The notes beneath the pieces are model-generated. The model searched no databases and had not been told where the DNA came from. It saw nothing but the letters and a program-made list of their open reading frames with translations. Shown one piece after another: positions 53,965 to 61,301 of a DNA stretch of 64,000 bases (positions are counted from its first letter, which is position 1; each line of letters begins with the position of its first letter). The DNA comes from Martinezella tropici. Its GTDB lineage: Bacteria > Pseudomonadota > Alphaproteobacteria > Rhizobiales > Rhizobiaceae. The translations under genes and the position numbers were made by a program. Location: NCBI GenBank assembly GCA_000799755.1, contig JUHI01000003.1, positions 248,001 to 312,000 on the forward strand, read 5' to 3'.

Positions 53965-54903
53965 ATGCATTCCATTGGATTTATCATCTTCCCCGGCTTT
54001 CAGGTCATGGGATTTACAGCAGTGACCGCCTTTGAGATCGCAAACCTGGCAAGCGGGCGGGAACTCTACCGCGTGACGCTTCTTTCGGAGGCAGGAGGAC
54101 TTGTGCGCTCGTCTGCGGGCTTCAGTGTCGAAACGGAAGCCTTTGGCGATGCTATTTTCGATTCCGTTTTTATCGGCGCGGCCACGGAGATCTCGCCCAC
54201 GTCTTCCACAATCCTCGACTATATCCGTCAGGCGGCAAAATTCGCCCGGCGTGTCGCGGCGCCTTGCACAGGCGCCTTTGCTTTGGCGGAAGCCGGTCTG
54301 CTCGACGGTCGCCGCGCAACGACACATTGGATCTTCGCACGGGAACTCCGGGATCGCTTCCCAGCTCTCAAAGTCGATGACGACAAGATTTTCATCATCG
54401 ACGGGTCCATCTGGACATCGGCCGGCATGACCGCCACCATCGACCTCGCTCTTGCCATGATCGAGAAGGATCACGGAGAAGAGCTGGCGCGAACCGTGGC
54501 TCGAAAGCTTGTCGTCTATCATCGCCGTGCCGGCGGCCAGTCGCAATTTTCGACCCTTCTGGAACTGGAGCCAAAATCCGACCGTGTTCAACGCGCGCTC
54601 GACTTTGCGGGAAGAAACCTGCGCAAGATCGTGTCGGTCGAGGAACTGGCCGAGGCGGCAAGCCTCAGCCCCCGCCAGTTCAACCGGGTCTTCCGCAGCG
54701 AAACCGGCCAGTCGCCCGCCAAGGCGATCGAGAACCTGCGTGTGGAGGCAGCAAGGCTGATGATCGAAGACGGCCGTCATTCAATGGATGAAATCGCTAC
54801 CGAAGTCGGCTTTGCCGATCGCGAACGCATGCGCCGCGCCTTCCTGCGCGTCCTCGGCCAGCCGCCGCAGACGATCCGCCGCAATGTGCGCGCATTCGGA
54901 TAG
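53965..54903 (+). CDS. GlxA-family transcriptional regulator (DJ-1/PfpI plus AraC HTH)
   Basis: A 312-residue regulator with an N-terminal DJ-1/PfpI-like domain (SIGFIIFPGFQVMGFTAVTAFEIAN; nucleophile-elbow motif APCTGAFALAEAGLLDGRRATTHW, quoted as CTGAFALAEAGLLDG) and a C-terminal AraC helix-turn-helix (LAEAASLSPRQFNRVFRSETGQSPAKAIENLR, quoted as SPRQFNRVFRSETG). It diverges from the SDR gene across 194 bp and probably regulates it. Confidence 0.9.
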   Translation: MHSIGFIIFPGFQVMGFTAVTAFEIANLASGRELYRVTLLSEAGGLVRSSAGFSVETEAFGDAIFDSVFIGAATEISPTSSTILDYIRQAAKFARRVAAPCTGAFALAEAGLLDGRRATTHWIFARELRDRFPALKVDDDKIFIIDGSIWTSAGMTATIDLALAMIEKDHGEELARTVARKLVVYHRRAGGQSQFSTLLELEPKSDRVQRALDFAGRNLRKIVSVEELAEAASLSPRQFNRVFRSETGQSPAKAIENLRVEAARLMIEDGRHSMDEIATEVGFADRERMRRAFLRVLGQPPQTIRRNVRAFG

Positions 54904-55020
54904 ATGCAGCAGCAAAGGCCGGACATAGGCACTTAGCTGTGCATTCAGCAGTTCATGTCACAAGCCCGTAACAACCCCTGATTAGGTCGACTACGTTCAA
55001 CCTTAACGCGGGGGCGTATT

Positions 55021-55623
55021 ATGAAAAAGCTTATCTCCGTCATTGCAATGACGGTTCTTTCCAGCAGCATTGCTTCGGCAACCGATTACGTATCCTACAT
55101 CGATTATCCTCAGCCGAAGGATGAAAGCCGGGAATTCTACACCGCGATCGAGATTCCGGCCGGCAGCTTCACCAAGTATGAAATCGACGCCAAGACCGGT
55201 CACATCGTCGTCGATCGCTTCCAGTCCATGCCTGTCGCCTATCCGGCCAACTACGGCTCCATCACCAGTTCGCTCGGTGGCGACGGCGATCCGCTCGACG
55301 CTATCGTCTATACGCGCGAACCCATCGTTCCCGGCGCCATCGTTCGCGTGCGCGCAATCGGCGTGCTGAAGATGATCGACGGCGGCGAAGTCGACAACAA
55401 GATCGTTGCCGTGCCGACGACGAAGATCGACCCGACCTACGACAGCATCAAGGAAATCTCCGATCTTCCCAAGGTCGAGCAGGATCGCCTGCAGGCGTTC
55501 TTCCGCGTCTACAAGCAGCTTCCCGATGCCCGCAAGGTCGTCGAGGTCGGTGGCTTCGACAATGCGGAAGCGGCCAAGAATGAAGTCGCCGCCGCCCTCA
55601 AGGCATACAGCGAGAAAAAGTGA
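55021..55623 (+). CDS. exported inorganic diphosphatase
   Basis: A 200-residue family I soluble pyrophosphatase. An N-terminal signal peptide (MKKLISVIAMTVLSSSIASA) is followed by the enzyme core: KYEID at 52-56, FQSMPVAYPANYGSI, and the signature GDGDPLDAIV (Asp88, Asp90, Asp93). It hydrolyses PPi to phosphate, here apparently in the periplasm; the housekeeping cytoplasmic enzyme lacks the leader. A strong hairpin follows at 55630-55661. Confidence 0.9.
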   Translation: MKKLISVIAMTVLSSSIASATDYVSYIDYPQPKDESREFYTAIEIPAGSFTKYEIDAKTGHIVVDRFQSMPVAYPANYGSITSSLGGDGDPLDAIVYTREPIVPGAIVRVRAIGVLKMIDGGEVDNKIVAVPTTKIDPTYDSIKEISDLPKVEQDRLQAFFRVYKQLPDARKVVEVGGFDNAEAAKNEVAAALKAYSEKK

Positions 55624-55629
55624 AATCGA

Positions 55630-55661
55630 CCGGAAGGGGCGGCAGGCGCCGCTCCTTCCGG
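55630..55661 (+). terminator. terminator after pyrophosphatase gene
   Basis: 14-bp stem CCGGAAGGGGCGGC / GCCGCTCCTTCCGG with one G-T pair and a 4-nt loop, beginning 6 bp past the stop. Confidence 0.65.
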
Positions 55662-55718
55662 ATTGCCGCAGAGCGCGGAGCAAACTTTCTCAAGGCCGAG
55701 CGCATCGCGCCCCCTCGA

Positions 55719-55880
55719 TCAGCCGGCCAAGGAAGAAGCTTCGCTCAACGCATTGACCTGCCGCAACCTCCTGCCGTCCTCTGCGGAAGGAGAGCCGAAC
55801 CGGCGGCGATATTCGCGGCTGAACTGCGATGGGCTGTCATAGCCGACGGCAAAGACGACTTCGGCGCGAAAGTCGTAACC
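55719..55880 (-). pseudogene. C-terminal fragment of an AraC-family regulator
   Basis: On the minus strand the 53 codons read FRAEVVFAVGYDSPSQFSRE then YRRRFGSPS, the last helix-turn-helix of AraC-type regulators (GY.S.SQFSREY.R.FG). A stop codon in the same frame lies immediately upstream (55881-55883), and no N-terminal part could be found nearby. It is a decayed remnant. The next 220 bp upstream have no recognisable domain; one short minus-strand frame (55920-56105) there is of unknown meaning. Confidence 0.65.
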
Positions 55881-55883
55881 TCA

Positions 55884-56240
55884 TGGATGACGAGTGAGGC
55901 ATACATGGCTGCGTGCAAGCTAAAGGAGGTTTTCTGGATCGACGCTGCCGATCATGTCGATCCCTACGACAAAAGACGAATATGTCTCGCCTGCGATCAC
56001 CAAGCTCGCCTCCTTCTTTGAATCGAGCCTCGCATAGAAGCGACTTATGCAATGGTGCTGCCTGAGTCTGCCTTGATCGAAATCCAGCTGCTCATCCTTG
56101 ATCATTGAGTTGTATCAAACAACTCCGAATATGATCGCGATGCATCAACCGCTTCAATACGCAGCCACCTGATCAAGAGCTTCGAGCGGTTTGCTCCTGA
56201 CCGCTCGGACTTGCCGACACTCGCGATCAGCCATAGACAA
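55884..56240. other. degenerate intergenic DNA
   Basis: Sequence above the AraC fragment. No gene with recognisable domains. It includes a small hairpin with GAGCGGT / ACCGCTC arms near 56183-56206. It probably holds further decayed remains of the regulator region. Confidence 0.4.
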
Positions 56241-56268
56241 ACGTGCGAGCCTGCAACAGCTCGCACGT
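56241..56268 (-). terminator. rho-independent terminator of the H1-like gene
   Basis: Perfect 10-bp repeat ACGTGCGAGC / GCTCGCACGT with an 8-nt loop, followed on the minus strand by TTTGT. It lies 57 bp past the stop of the 56326-56913 gene. Confidence 0.7.
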
Positions 56269-56325
56269 TCGCCTCTATCAGAACGATAGTAAAGCAAAGC
56301 CCACATGAAGCAGGCTTCTTAAGTC

Positions 56326-56913
56326 TTATTCGGCTGCGCCAGCAGCCTTCGGCTTGCGAGTGCGCTTCGGCTTTGCTGCCTCTGCAGCGGCCGGTGCCGC
56401 TACTGGGGCAGCCTTTGCTGCGCGAGTAGCCTTCGGTGCAGCCTTGGCAGCTGCGGGCTTGACGGCGGCCGACTTTGCGGCTGCTGCTGGCTTGGCGGCC
56501 TTCGCCTTGGTCTTCGACGCCGCTGCCTTGCCTCCGGTCTTTGCCGCATTCAGAAGTGCGACACGACGCTGACGGTTCTGTTCGAGAGCCTGCCGGAAGC
56601 CGGTATCATGTTCTGCGTGATGGGCCAGATCATCGAGAAAATCTGCCACGTCCTTGACGCCATCAACAACGACATAGCTCAATCCACGACCGGCATTGAC
56701 GGAATCGCGACCGACCGTCACACCGAAGCCGCCGGGAACACGCTGGAACCAAGTGGAGCGCCACTTCTTGAAGCCGGCCGCGTCACGCTCGTACTCCTCC
56801 AGATATGCCTTCTGTTCCGCCACTCGAGCACGAAATGTATCGACGACATTCCGCGTGCCAGCCTTCGGCTTATCAGCCTTTTTTGAAGTCCATTTCTCAA
56901 GAAAGTTTGCCAT
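56326..56913 (-). CDS. hypothetical protein with histone H1-like Ala/Lys-rich tail
   Basis: A 195-residue protein. The first about 125 residues form a soluble domain of no family known to me (FRARVAEQKAYLEEYERDAAGFKKW, then VPGGFGVTVGRDSVNAGRGLSYVVVDGVKDVADFLDDLAHHAEHD). From about 125 the tail is almost only Ala, Lys, Pro and Ser (SKTKAKAAKPAAAAKSAAV and similar), ending AKPKRTRKPKAAGAAE. This composition is that of histone H1 and bacterial H1-like proteins that bind DNA nonspecifically, so a nucleoid role is plausible. The gene is monocistronic with a clear terminator at 56241-56268. Confidence 0.75.
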   Translation of the reverse strand: MANFLEKWTSKKADKPKAGTRNVVDTFRARVAEQKAYLEEYERDAAGFKKWRSTWFQRVPGGFGVTVGRDSVNAGRGLSYVVVDGVKDVADFLDDLAHHAEHDTGFRQALEQNRQRRVALLNAAKTGGKAAASKTKAKAAKPAAAAKSAAVKPAAAKAAPKATRAAKAAPVAAPAAAEAAKPKRTRKPKAAGAAE

Positions 56914-57311
56914 TGGTTCGATCTCTTCAGGTTAGCGTTCCTTGTCAAGCCGCCGTTGCTTAGGAAGCGATGACGAAGCTCCTCCGCATGGATGCCCGCA
57001 TATATGTAAAGGATAGATGTATAATGGCAACATAATCCGACATTTATTGTCGATAATTAGCCACCAAAGTCGCCTCGCTGCCGCTTTTTGAGCCCGACAG
57101 GCGCGAATTTGCCGCTATCTCTCGCTGCGATCACTCGCGTCCAGCCAAGACTGGAGGCTTAGACGGGCCTTGCTGCAGCGCATATTTGCTTGAATTATCC
57201 TTTGGCGGCGCACAAGCCGGCAACTGCACGAATGGATCGGTTGATGCCGTCGCCGGTTCTTGCCGCCATTTCGTTGTTCGGCAAACTCCTATGCGTTGAC
57301 CGATATGACAT
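56914..57311. other. intergenic region without a recognised gene
   Basis: About 400 bp that includes the promoter of the H1-like gene. The part near 57000-57060 is AT-rich, with CGACA-N5-TGTCG at about 57038. No gene with homology was recognised. Confidence 0.45.
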
Positions 57312-57341
57312 CGGGGGCGGAGATAGCAGCCTCCGCCCCCG
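57312..57341. terminator. terminator hairpin after fdhA
   Basis: 11-bp repeat CGGGGGCGGAG / CTCCGCCCCCG with an 8-nt loop, 50 bp past the fdhA stop (minus strand). No U-run follows in that direction. Confidence 0.6.
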
Positions 57342-57390
57342 TTCATATTCGCCTCGGGATCGACATGTGATCCCGATGAGCCTTTCTTCT

Positions 57391-58581
57391 TCAGGCCGCC
57401 CTTGTCAGCTCGCCATGCGGATCGAGCACGAACTTCGTTGCAGCGCCTTGATCGAAGCTCTCATATCCTTGTGCTGCATCTTCGAGCGAGATGATCTTGG
57501 CGTTGACGATGTCGGCAATCGGCAATCTGTCGTGCAGGATCGCCTGCATGAGTTGGCGATTATATTTAAGCACCGGCGTCTGACCCGTATGGAAGGATTG
57601 TGCCTTGGCCCAACCGAGCCCGAAGCGCAGAGACAGGCTGCCTTGCTTGGCAGCACTGTCTACGGCACCTGGGTCTTCCGTCACATACAACCCAGGAATA
57701 CCGATCGAACCAGCCGCCCGAGTGATCTCCATCATCTGATTGAGCACGATTGCCGGCTGCTCGCCTCCCGAATGTCCGCGCGCTTCGAAGCCAACTGCAT
57801 CGATCGCGCTATCTACCTCGTTGATGCCGACGACTTCCGCGATCATATCGCCGAGACGATCGCTCTTGGAAAGATCTATCGGCTCGAAGCCAACCTTGGC
57901 GGCATGCGCAAGTCTATCCTTGTTGAAATCACCGACCATGACGACAGCGGCACCCAGGATGCGGGCTGAAGCGGCAGCCGCCATGCCGACCGGACCTGCG
58001 CCTGCGACATAGACAGTAGAGCCGACACCGACGCCGGCACGAACGGCGCCATGAAAGCCGGTCGGCAAGATGTCCGACAGCATGGTGAGGTCACGGATTT
58101 TCGCCAGGGCCTTGTCACGGTCCGGGAATTTCAGCAGGTTGAAGTCCGCATAGGGTATCATGACATAGCGTGCCTGGCCGCCTATCCAGCCGCCCATATC
58201 GACGTAGCCGTAGGCACCGCCGGCACGCGATGGATTAACCGTCAGGCAGACGCCGGTATCCTGCGACTTGCAACAACGGCAGCGGCCGCAGGCAACATTG
58301 AACGGCACCGAGACGATATCGCCGACGTCGAGCATCTCGACATCGCTACCCTTTTCGATGATCTGTCCGGTGATCTCATGCCCGAGCACGAGGCCGGGCA
58401 TCGCCGTCGTGCGTCCACGCACCATGTGCTGATCGGAGCCGCAAATATTCGTGGAGATCACCTTCAGGATCACACCATGCTCGATGCGCCGACCGTCCGG
58501 CGCCTCCAGTTTCGGATCGTCGATATCGCGAACCTCGACCTTGCCGGGCCGTAAATAGACGACGCCTCTGTTCCCAGTCAT
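57391..58581 (-). CDS. fdhA: glutathione-independent formaldehyde dehydrogenase FdhA
   Basis: A 396-residue zinc-dependent medium-chain dehydrogenase of the Pseudomonas FdhA type, which oxidises formaldehyde to formate with bound NAD. The catalytic zinc site includes Cys47 (NICGSDQH) and His68-Glu69 (LGHEITG); the structural zinc Cys residues are in ACGRCRCCKSQDTGVC (98-112). AGAGPVGMAAAASARILGA is the nucleotide-binding motif, and GGAYGYVDMGGWIGGQA is typical of FdhA. AAGGAGGAG precedes the ATG. A cobalamin riboswitch lies upstream on the same strand (58819-58991), so its expression probably falls when B12 is plentiful. Confidence 0.9.
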   Translation of the reverse strand: MTGNRGVVYLRPGKVEVRDIDDPKLEAPDGRRIEHGVILKVISTNICGSDQHMVRGRTTAMPGLVLGHEITGQIIEKGSDVEMLDVGDIVSVPFNVACGRCRCCKSQDTGVCLTVNPSRAGGAYGYVDMGGWIGGQARYVMIPYADFNLLKFPDRDKALAKIRDLTMLSDILPTGFHGAVRAGVGVGSTVYVAGAGPVGMAAAASARILGAAVVMVGDFNKDRLAHAAKVGFEPIDLSKSDRLGDMIAEVVGINEVDSAIDAVGFEARGHSGGEQPAIVLNQMMEITRAAGSIGIPGLYVTEDPGAVDSAAKQGSLSLRFGLGWAKAQSFHTGQTPVLKYNRQLMQAILHDRLPIADIVNAKIISLEDAAQGYESFDQGAATKFVLDPHGELTRAA

Positions 58582-58617
58582 GCCATCTCCTCCTTGATTG
58601 AACGCTGGATCATGATT

Positions 58618-58633
58618 GCCCGAGATTTCGGGC
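58618..58633 (-). terminator. leader hairpin between riboswitch and fdhA
   Basis: GCCCGA-N4-TCGGGC, 6-bp stem, about 37 bp above the fdhA start and below the riboswitch. It may be part of the riboswitch expression platform, though no U-run follows. Confidence 0.4.
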
Positions 58634-58818
58634 CCTTTCGGATCGGCCCGCTCCTCAACGGGCTGAACAGCAGCAAAATCGGTCGCGGCAACCGCAAGCT
58701 TCTGCGGCGTCCGGCCGGCGCGTGCGCGACTGATATGGTGTTGCGAGATCGGAACGAAGTGAAGTCAAAACACCCGTATCCGCCTCTCGATCGCCCACCG
58801 CGATCAGTCGAGCCTGCA

Positions 58819-58991
58819 TTCAAGGCTGGTTTCCGGGCTCGGACCTGTCCGCTCGGACACCTCGATACCTTCCCGGCTGTTCCGCCAGTGGCATCAATCG
58901 AGGCATTCGGTCCGCCACCGTTGCGGGGGCAGCACCGGCTTAAGACCGGTTTCCCAATTATCCGCCGGGGAAATCCCGACGGCACCTTGAA
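58819..58991 (-). ncRNA. cobalamin (B12) riboswitch in the fdhA leader
   Basis: Read on the minus strand from 58991, the segment has the conserved order of the B12 aptamer: GGTGCC, GGGAAACCGGT, GCTGCCCCCGCAACGGT, GCCACTG, GGGAAGG and GAGCCCGGAAACC. A perfect 7-bp closing stem TTCAAGG / CCTTGAA pairs 58985-58991 with 58819-58825. The aptamer binds adenosylcobalamin or a related cobalamin and normally lowers expression of the gene below it. The only gene downstream on this strand is fdhA (start 58581), with about 240 nt of leader between. Confidence 0.92.
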
Positions 58992-59099
58992 CATGTCCAG
59001 AAGATCACGGGAGAAGGCGAGGCGCGCATAGGAAAACGACATCGGTGCCCTGTAAGACGACATCTGGCGTTTTCATGAAATCGACGCAGGAAGCGCCGC

Positions 59100-59137
59100 G
59101 ACGCAAATGGCCGGCACGCGCGTCGGCCATTTGCGTC
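59100..59137 (-). terminator. strong hairpin after the GH42 gene
   Basis: Perfect 14-bp repeat GACGCAAATGGCCG / CGGCCATTTGCGTC with a 10-nt loop, 22 bp past the GH42 stop on the minus strand. It separates the beta-galactosidase transcript from the riboswitch leader. Confidence 0.7.
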
Positions 59138-59158
59138 TTGTTGCTCGAGTGACGACGC

Positions 59159-61195
59159 TTAGCCGCCGTCGAGCCAAATCGCCACATCGACAGGCGCAAG
59201 CGTTCGATTGCCGACAAGGAATGTTGCACTCTGCCCTGCCGGTACTGTTGCCGCGACGCTTCCGTAATTGAAGGCGAAGTGCAGCCTTCCGCGCCGGGCA
59301 AGGCGCAGATCGCCAAGATCCGGCAAGCTGCCCACGCCGGCCCAAGCAAGCGTGTCACCCATCAACTTCAACAGGAACTCGTCACGCGGCAGCGTGGCGC
59401 AGTAGCGTGCGACATCATTGCCGATCACCGCCGGGGAATCCGAGCGATACTCTCCCTGGAATGTCGCAAGCACGGTTTCCGATGTCCGGATCGTTTCGCG
59501 CCAGACGGAGGTCTGGTGACTCGCATTGCCGTAAAGGACGGTCTCGGACTGAAAGGCCGGCAAGGATTCGACACGCGTGACGCGGAAATCGAGGAGGTCG
59601 CCCAGTATGCCCGGCGGCAGATCAGCGGGGATGTGCATGTCGCGCGTCTTGCTGCCGCTGCGAGGCCCGAACAGCACCTTGGCGCCGGAGGTCTTGAGCC
59701 GTGCAATGAAGTCCGGATCGGGAATGACGAGATCGGGTGCGAGCACCAGCCTATATTCCTCGAGATCGGAATGCTGTCCGATGAAATCGACATCGACACC
59801 GAGGCGAGAGACAGCCGAATACCAGTCGAGCGCAAGGGCGGAAGCAGCGTAGTCGCGCCCCTGCGGCAAGGCACGGGTCGCGAAACGCGAGTCGTAATCG
59901 AGCAGCAGTGCCACCGAAGCCTTGCCGCGCATCTCGCCCTTCGGCAGCCGTTTCATCTCGGCGACGACCTCGGCCACTTCCCCATAGCCCTGATCCTCTT
60001 CGCTGTTTGGCAGGAGAAGACCAGCATGGAACTGCTCCTGCGCAAACGGCGCCTGCCGCCAGCGGAAGTAGGAGACCATGTCGACGCCATGCGCATAGGC
60101 AAGCCACGTCCACAGCCTCACCATGCCGTCCGCCGGCGACTGATTGTGCGAAGCCCAGTTCACCGGTCCCGGCTGCTGTTCCATCACCCACACACGGCCG
60201 CGACCGACTGCGCGGTAGAGATCGTGGTTGAAGGCGGTTTGATCGGGATCGCCGGTGCGCAGATAGCGTCGCTTCTCTTCGTTGCTCAGCCGACCATTGA
60301 TAAGCCCGCCCATCGGATAGACGTCCCATGAGGCGATATCGATGTCTTCGCCGACCTTGTAGTGATCGAAGTCGGTGTTCTGCGACATGAAGTTATGGGT
60401 CACCGGCCGGCCCGGTGAATGACGGCGAATAATATCGACCTGTGTCTTGTTGAAGGTCTGCACCTGATCCGAGGAGAAGCGGAAGTAATCGACGAGATGC
60501 GTCGGTGTCGGTTCCTCCACGAGATTGTTGGGCAGATCCACCTCTTCGAAGCTGTTGTAGTGCATGCTCCAGAATGTGGTGCCCCAAGCGCGGTTCAACT
60601 CCTCGACGGTGCCATATCGCGCGACGAGCCATTCGCGAAAGGCGTGAAGAGCCGCTCTCGAATAACTGTGAATCGTGTCGTGATCGCCATACTCGTTGTC
60701 GGTCTGCCAGGCGTGGACGAAAGGATGGGCGCCATAGCGCCGCGCGACCGCTTCGGTGATGCGGGCAGCCTCAAGCCGATAGCGTTGACTAGAGAAGCAA
60801 TAGTGCCGGCGCGCGCCGAACTTGCGCACGACGCCGCGCACATCGACGGGAAGGATATCGGGGTAGCGATCAACAAGCCACTTCGGAGGCGCGGCCGTCG
60901 GCGTGCCGATGATCACCTTCAATCCCGCCTTGCCGAGCACATCGACCGCCTCATCGAACCACTCCCATTGGAAGACGCCGGATTGCGGCTCGATGCGCGA
61001 CCAGGCGAATTCGCCGATGCGCACCCAGGCGAGCCCTAGCTCCGCCATGCGAGCGGCATCCTCTTCCCATTTTTCCCGCGGCCATTGTTCCGGATAGTAG
61101 CAGACGCCAAGTTCGAGCATACCGGCATCCGGCCGGCTTGCATCGAAATTGTTCTGTCTGGCGAGCGGCTTGTGCACTGTCTTGTCCTTCATCAT
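59159..61195 (-). CDS. beta-galactosidase, glycoside hydrolase family 42
   Basis: A 678-residue GH42 enzyme, of normal length. GVCYYPEQWPREKWEEDAARMAELGLAWVRIGEFAWSRIEP opens the barrel (quoted as LGVCYYPEQWP). The acid/base is Glu168 in WQTDNEYGDHD and the nucleophile Glu339 in VMEQQPGPVNW. The A, B and C domains are all present, with no signal peptide, so it acts in the cytoplasm on imported galactosides. Two ATGs are adjacent (61195, 61192). It lies 106 bp below the three-domain gene of the same strand; no sugar importer is in the window. Confidence 0.92.
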   Translation of the reverse strand: MMKDKTVHKPLARQNNFDASRPDAGMLELGVCYYPEQWPREKWEEDAARMAELGLAWVRIGEFAWSRIEPQSGVFQWEWFDEAVDVLGKAGLKVIIGTPTAAPPKWLVDRYPDILPVDVRGVVRKFGARRHYCFSSQRYRLEAARITEAVARRYGAHPFVHAWQTDNEYGDHDTIHSYSRAALHAFREWLVARYGTVEELNRAWGTTFWSMHYNSFEEVDLPNNLVEEPTPTHLVDYFRFSSDQVQTFNKTQVDIIRRHSPGRPVTHNFMSQNTDFDHYKVGEDIDIASWDVYPMGGLINGRLSNEEKRRYLRTGDPDQTAFNHDLYRAVGRGRVWVMEQQPGPVNWASHNQSPADGMVRLWTWLAYAHGVDMVSYFRWRQAPFAQEQFHAGLLLPNSEEDQGYGEVAEVVAEMKRLPKGEMRGKASVALLLDYDSRFATRALPQGRDYAASALALDWYSAVSRLGVDVDFIGQHSDLEEYRLVLAPDLVIPDPDFIARLKTSGAKVLFGPRSGSKTRDMHIPADLPPGILGDLLDFRVTRVESLPAFQSETVLYGNASHQTSVWRETIRTSETVLATFQGEYRSDSPAVIGNDVARYCATLPRDEFLLKLMGDTLAWAGVGSLPDLGDLRLARRGRLHFAFNYGSVAATVPAGQSATFLVGNRTLAPVDVAIWLDGG

Positions 61196-61301
61196 TCAAG
61201 TCGCCGACGTCGGGCTTCGCCCTTTGTCGCAGTCGAAATTTAAACGTTTATATTGCCGCTCAAAAATGGTTGTGGCGCCATCGCGGCTATGGGTTCGAAT
61301 T

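Noticed and set aside
58578..59063. Minus-strand open frame of 161 codons upstream of fdhA
   Set aside because: It runs through the cobalamin riboswitch and reads as low-complexity Arg/Gly/Pro-rich sequence. The conserved RNA explains the DNA better.
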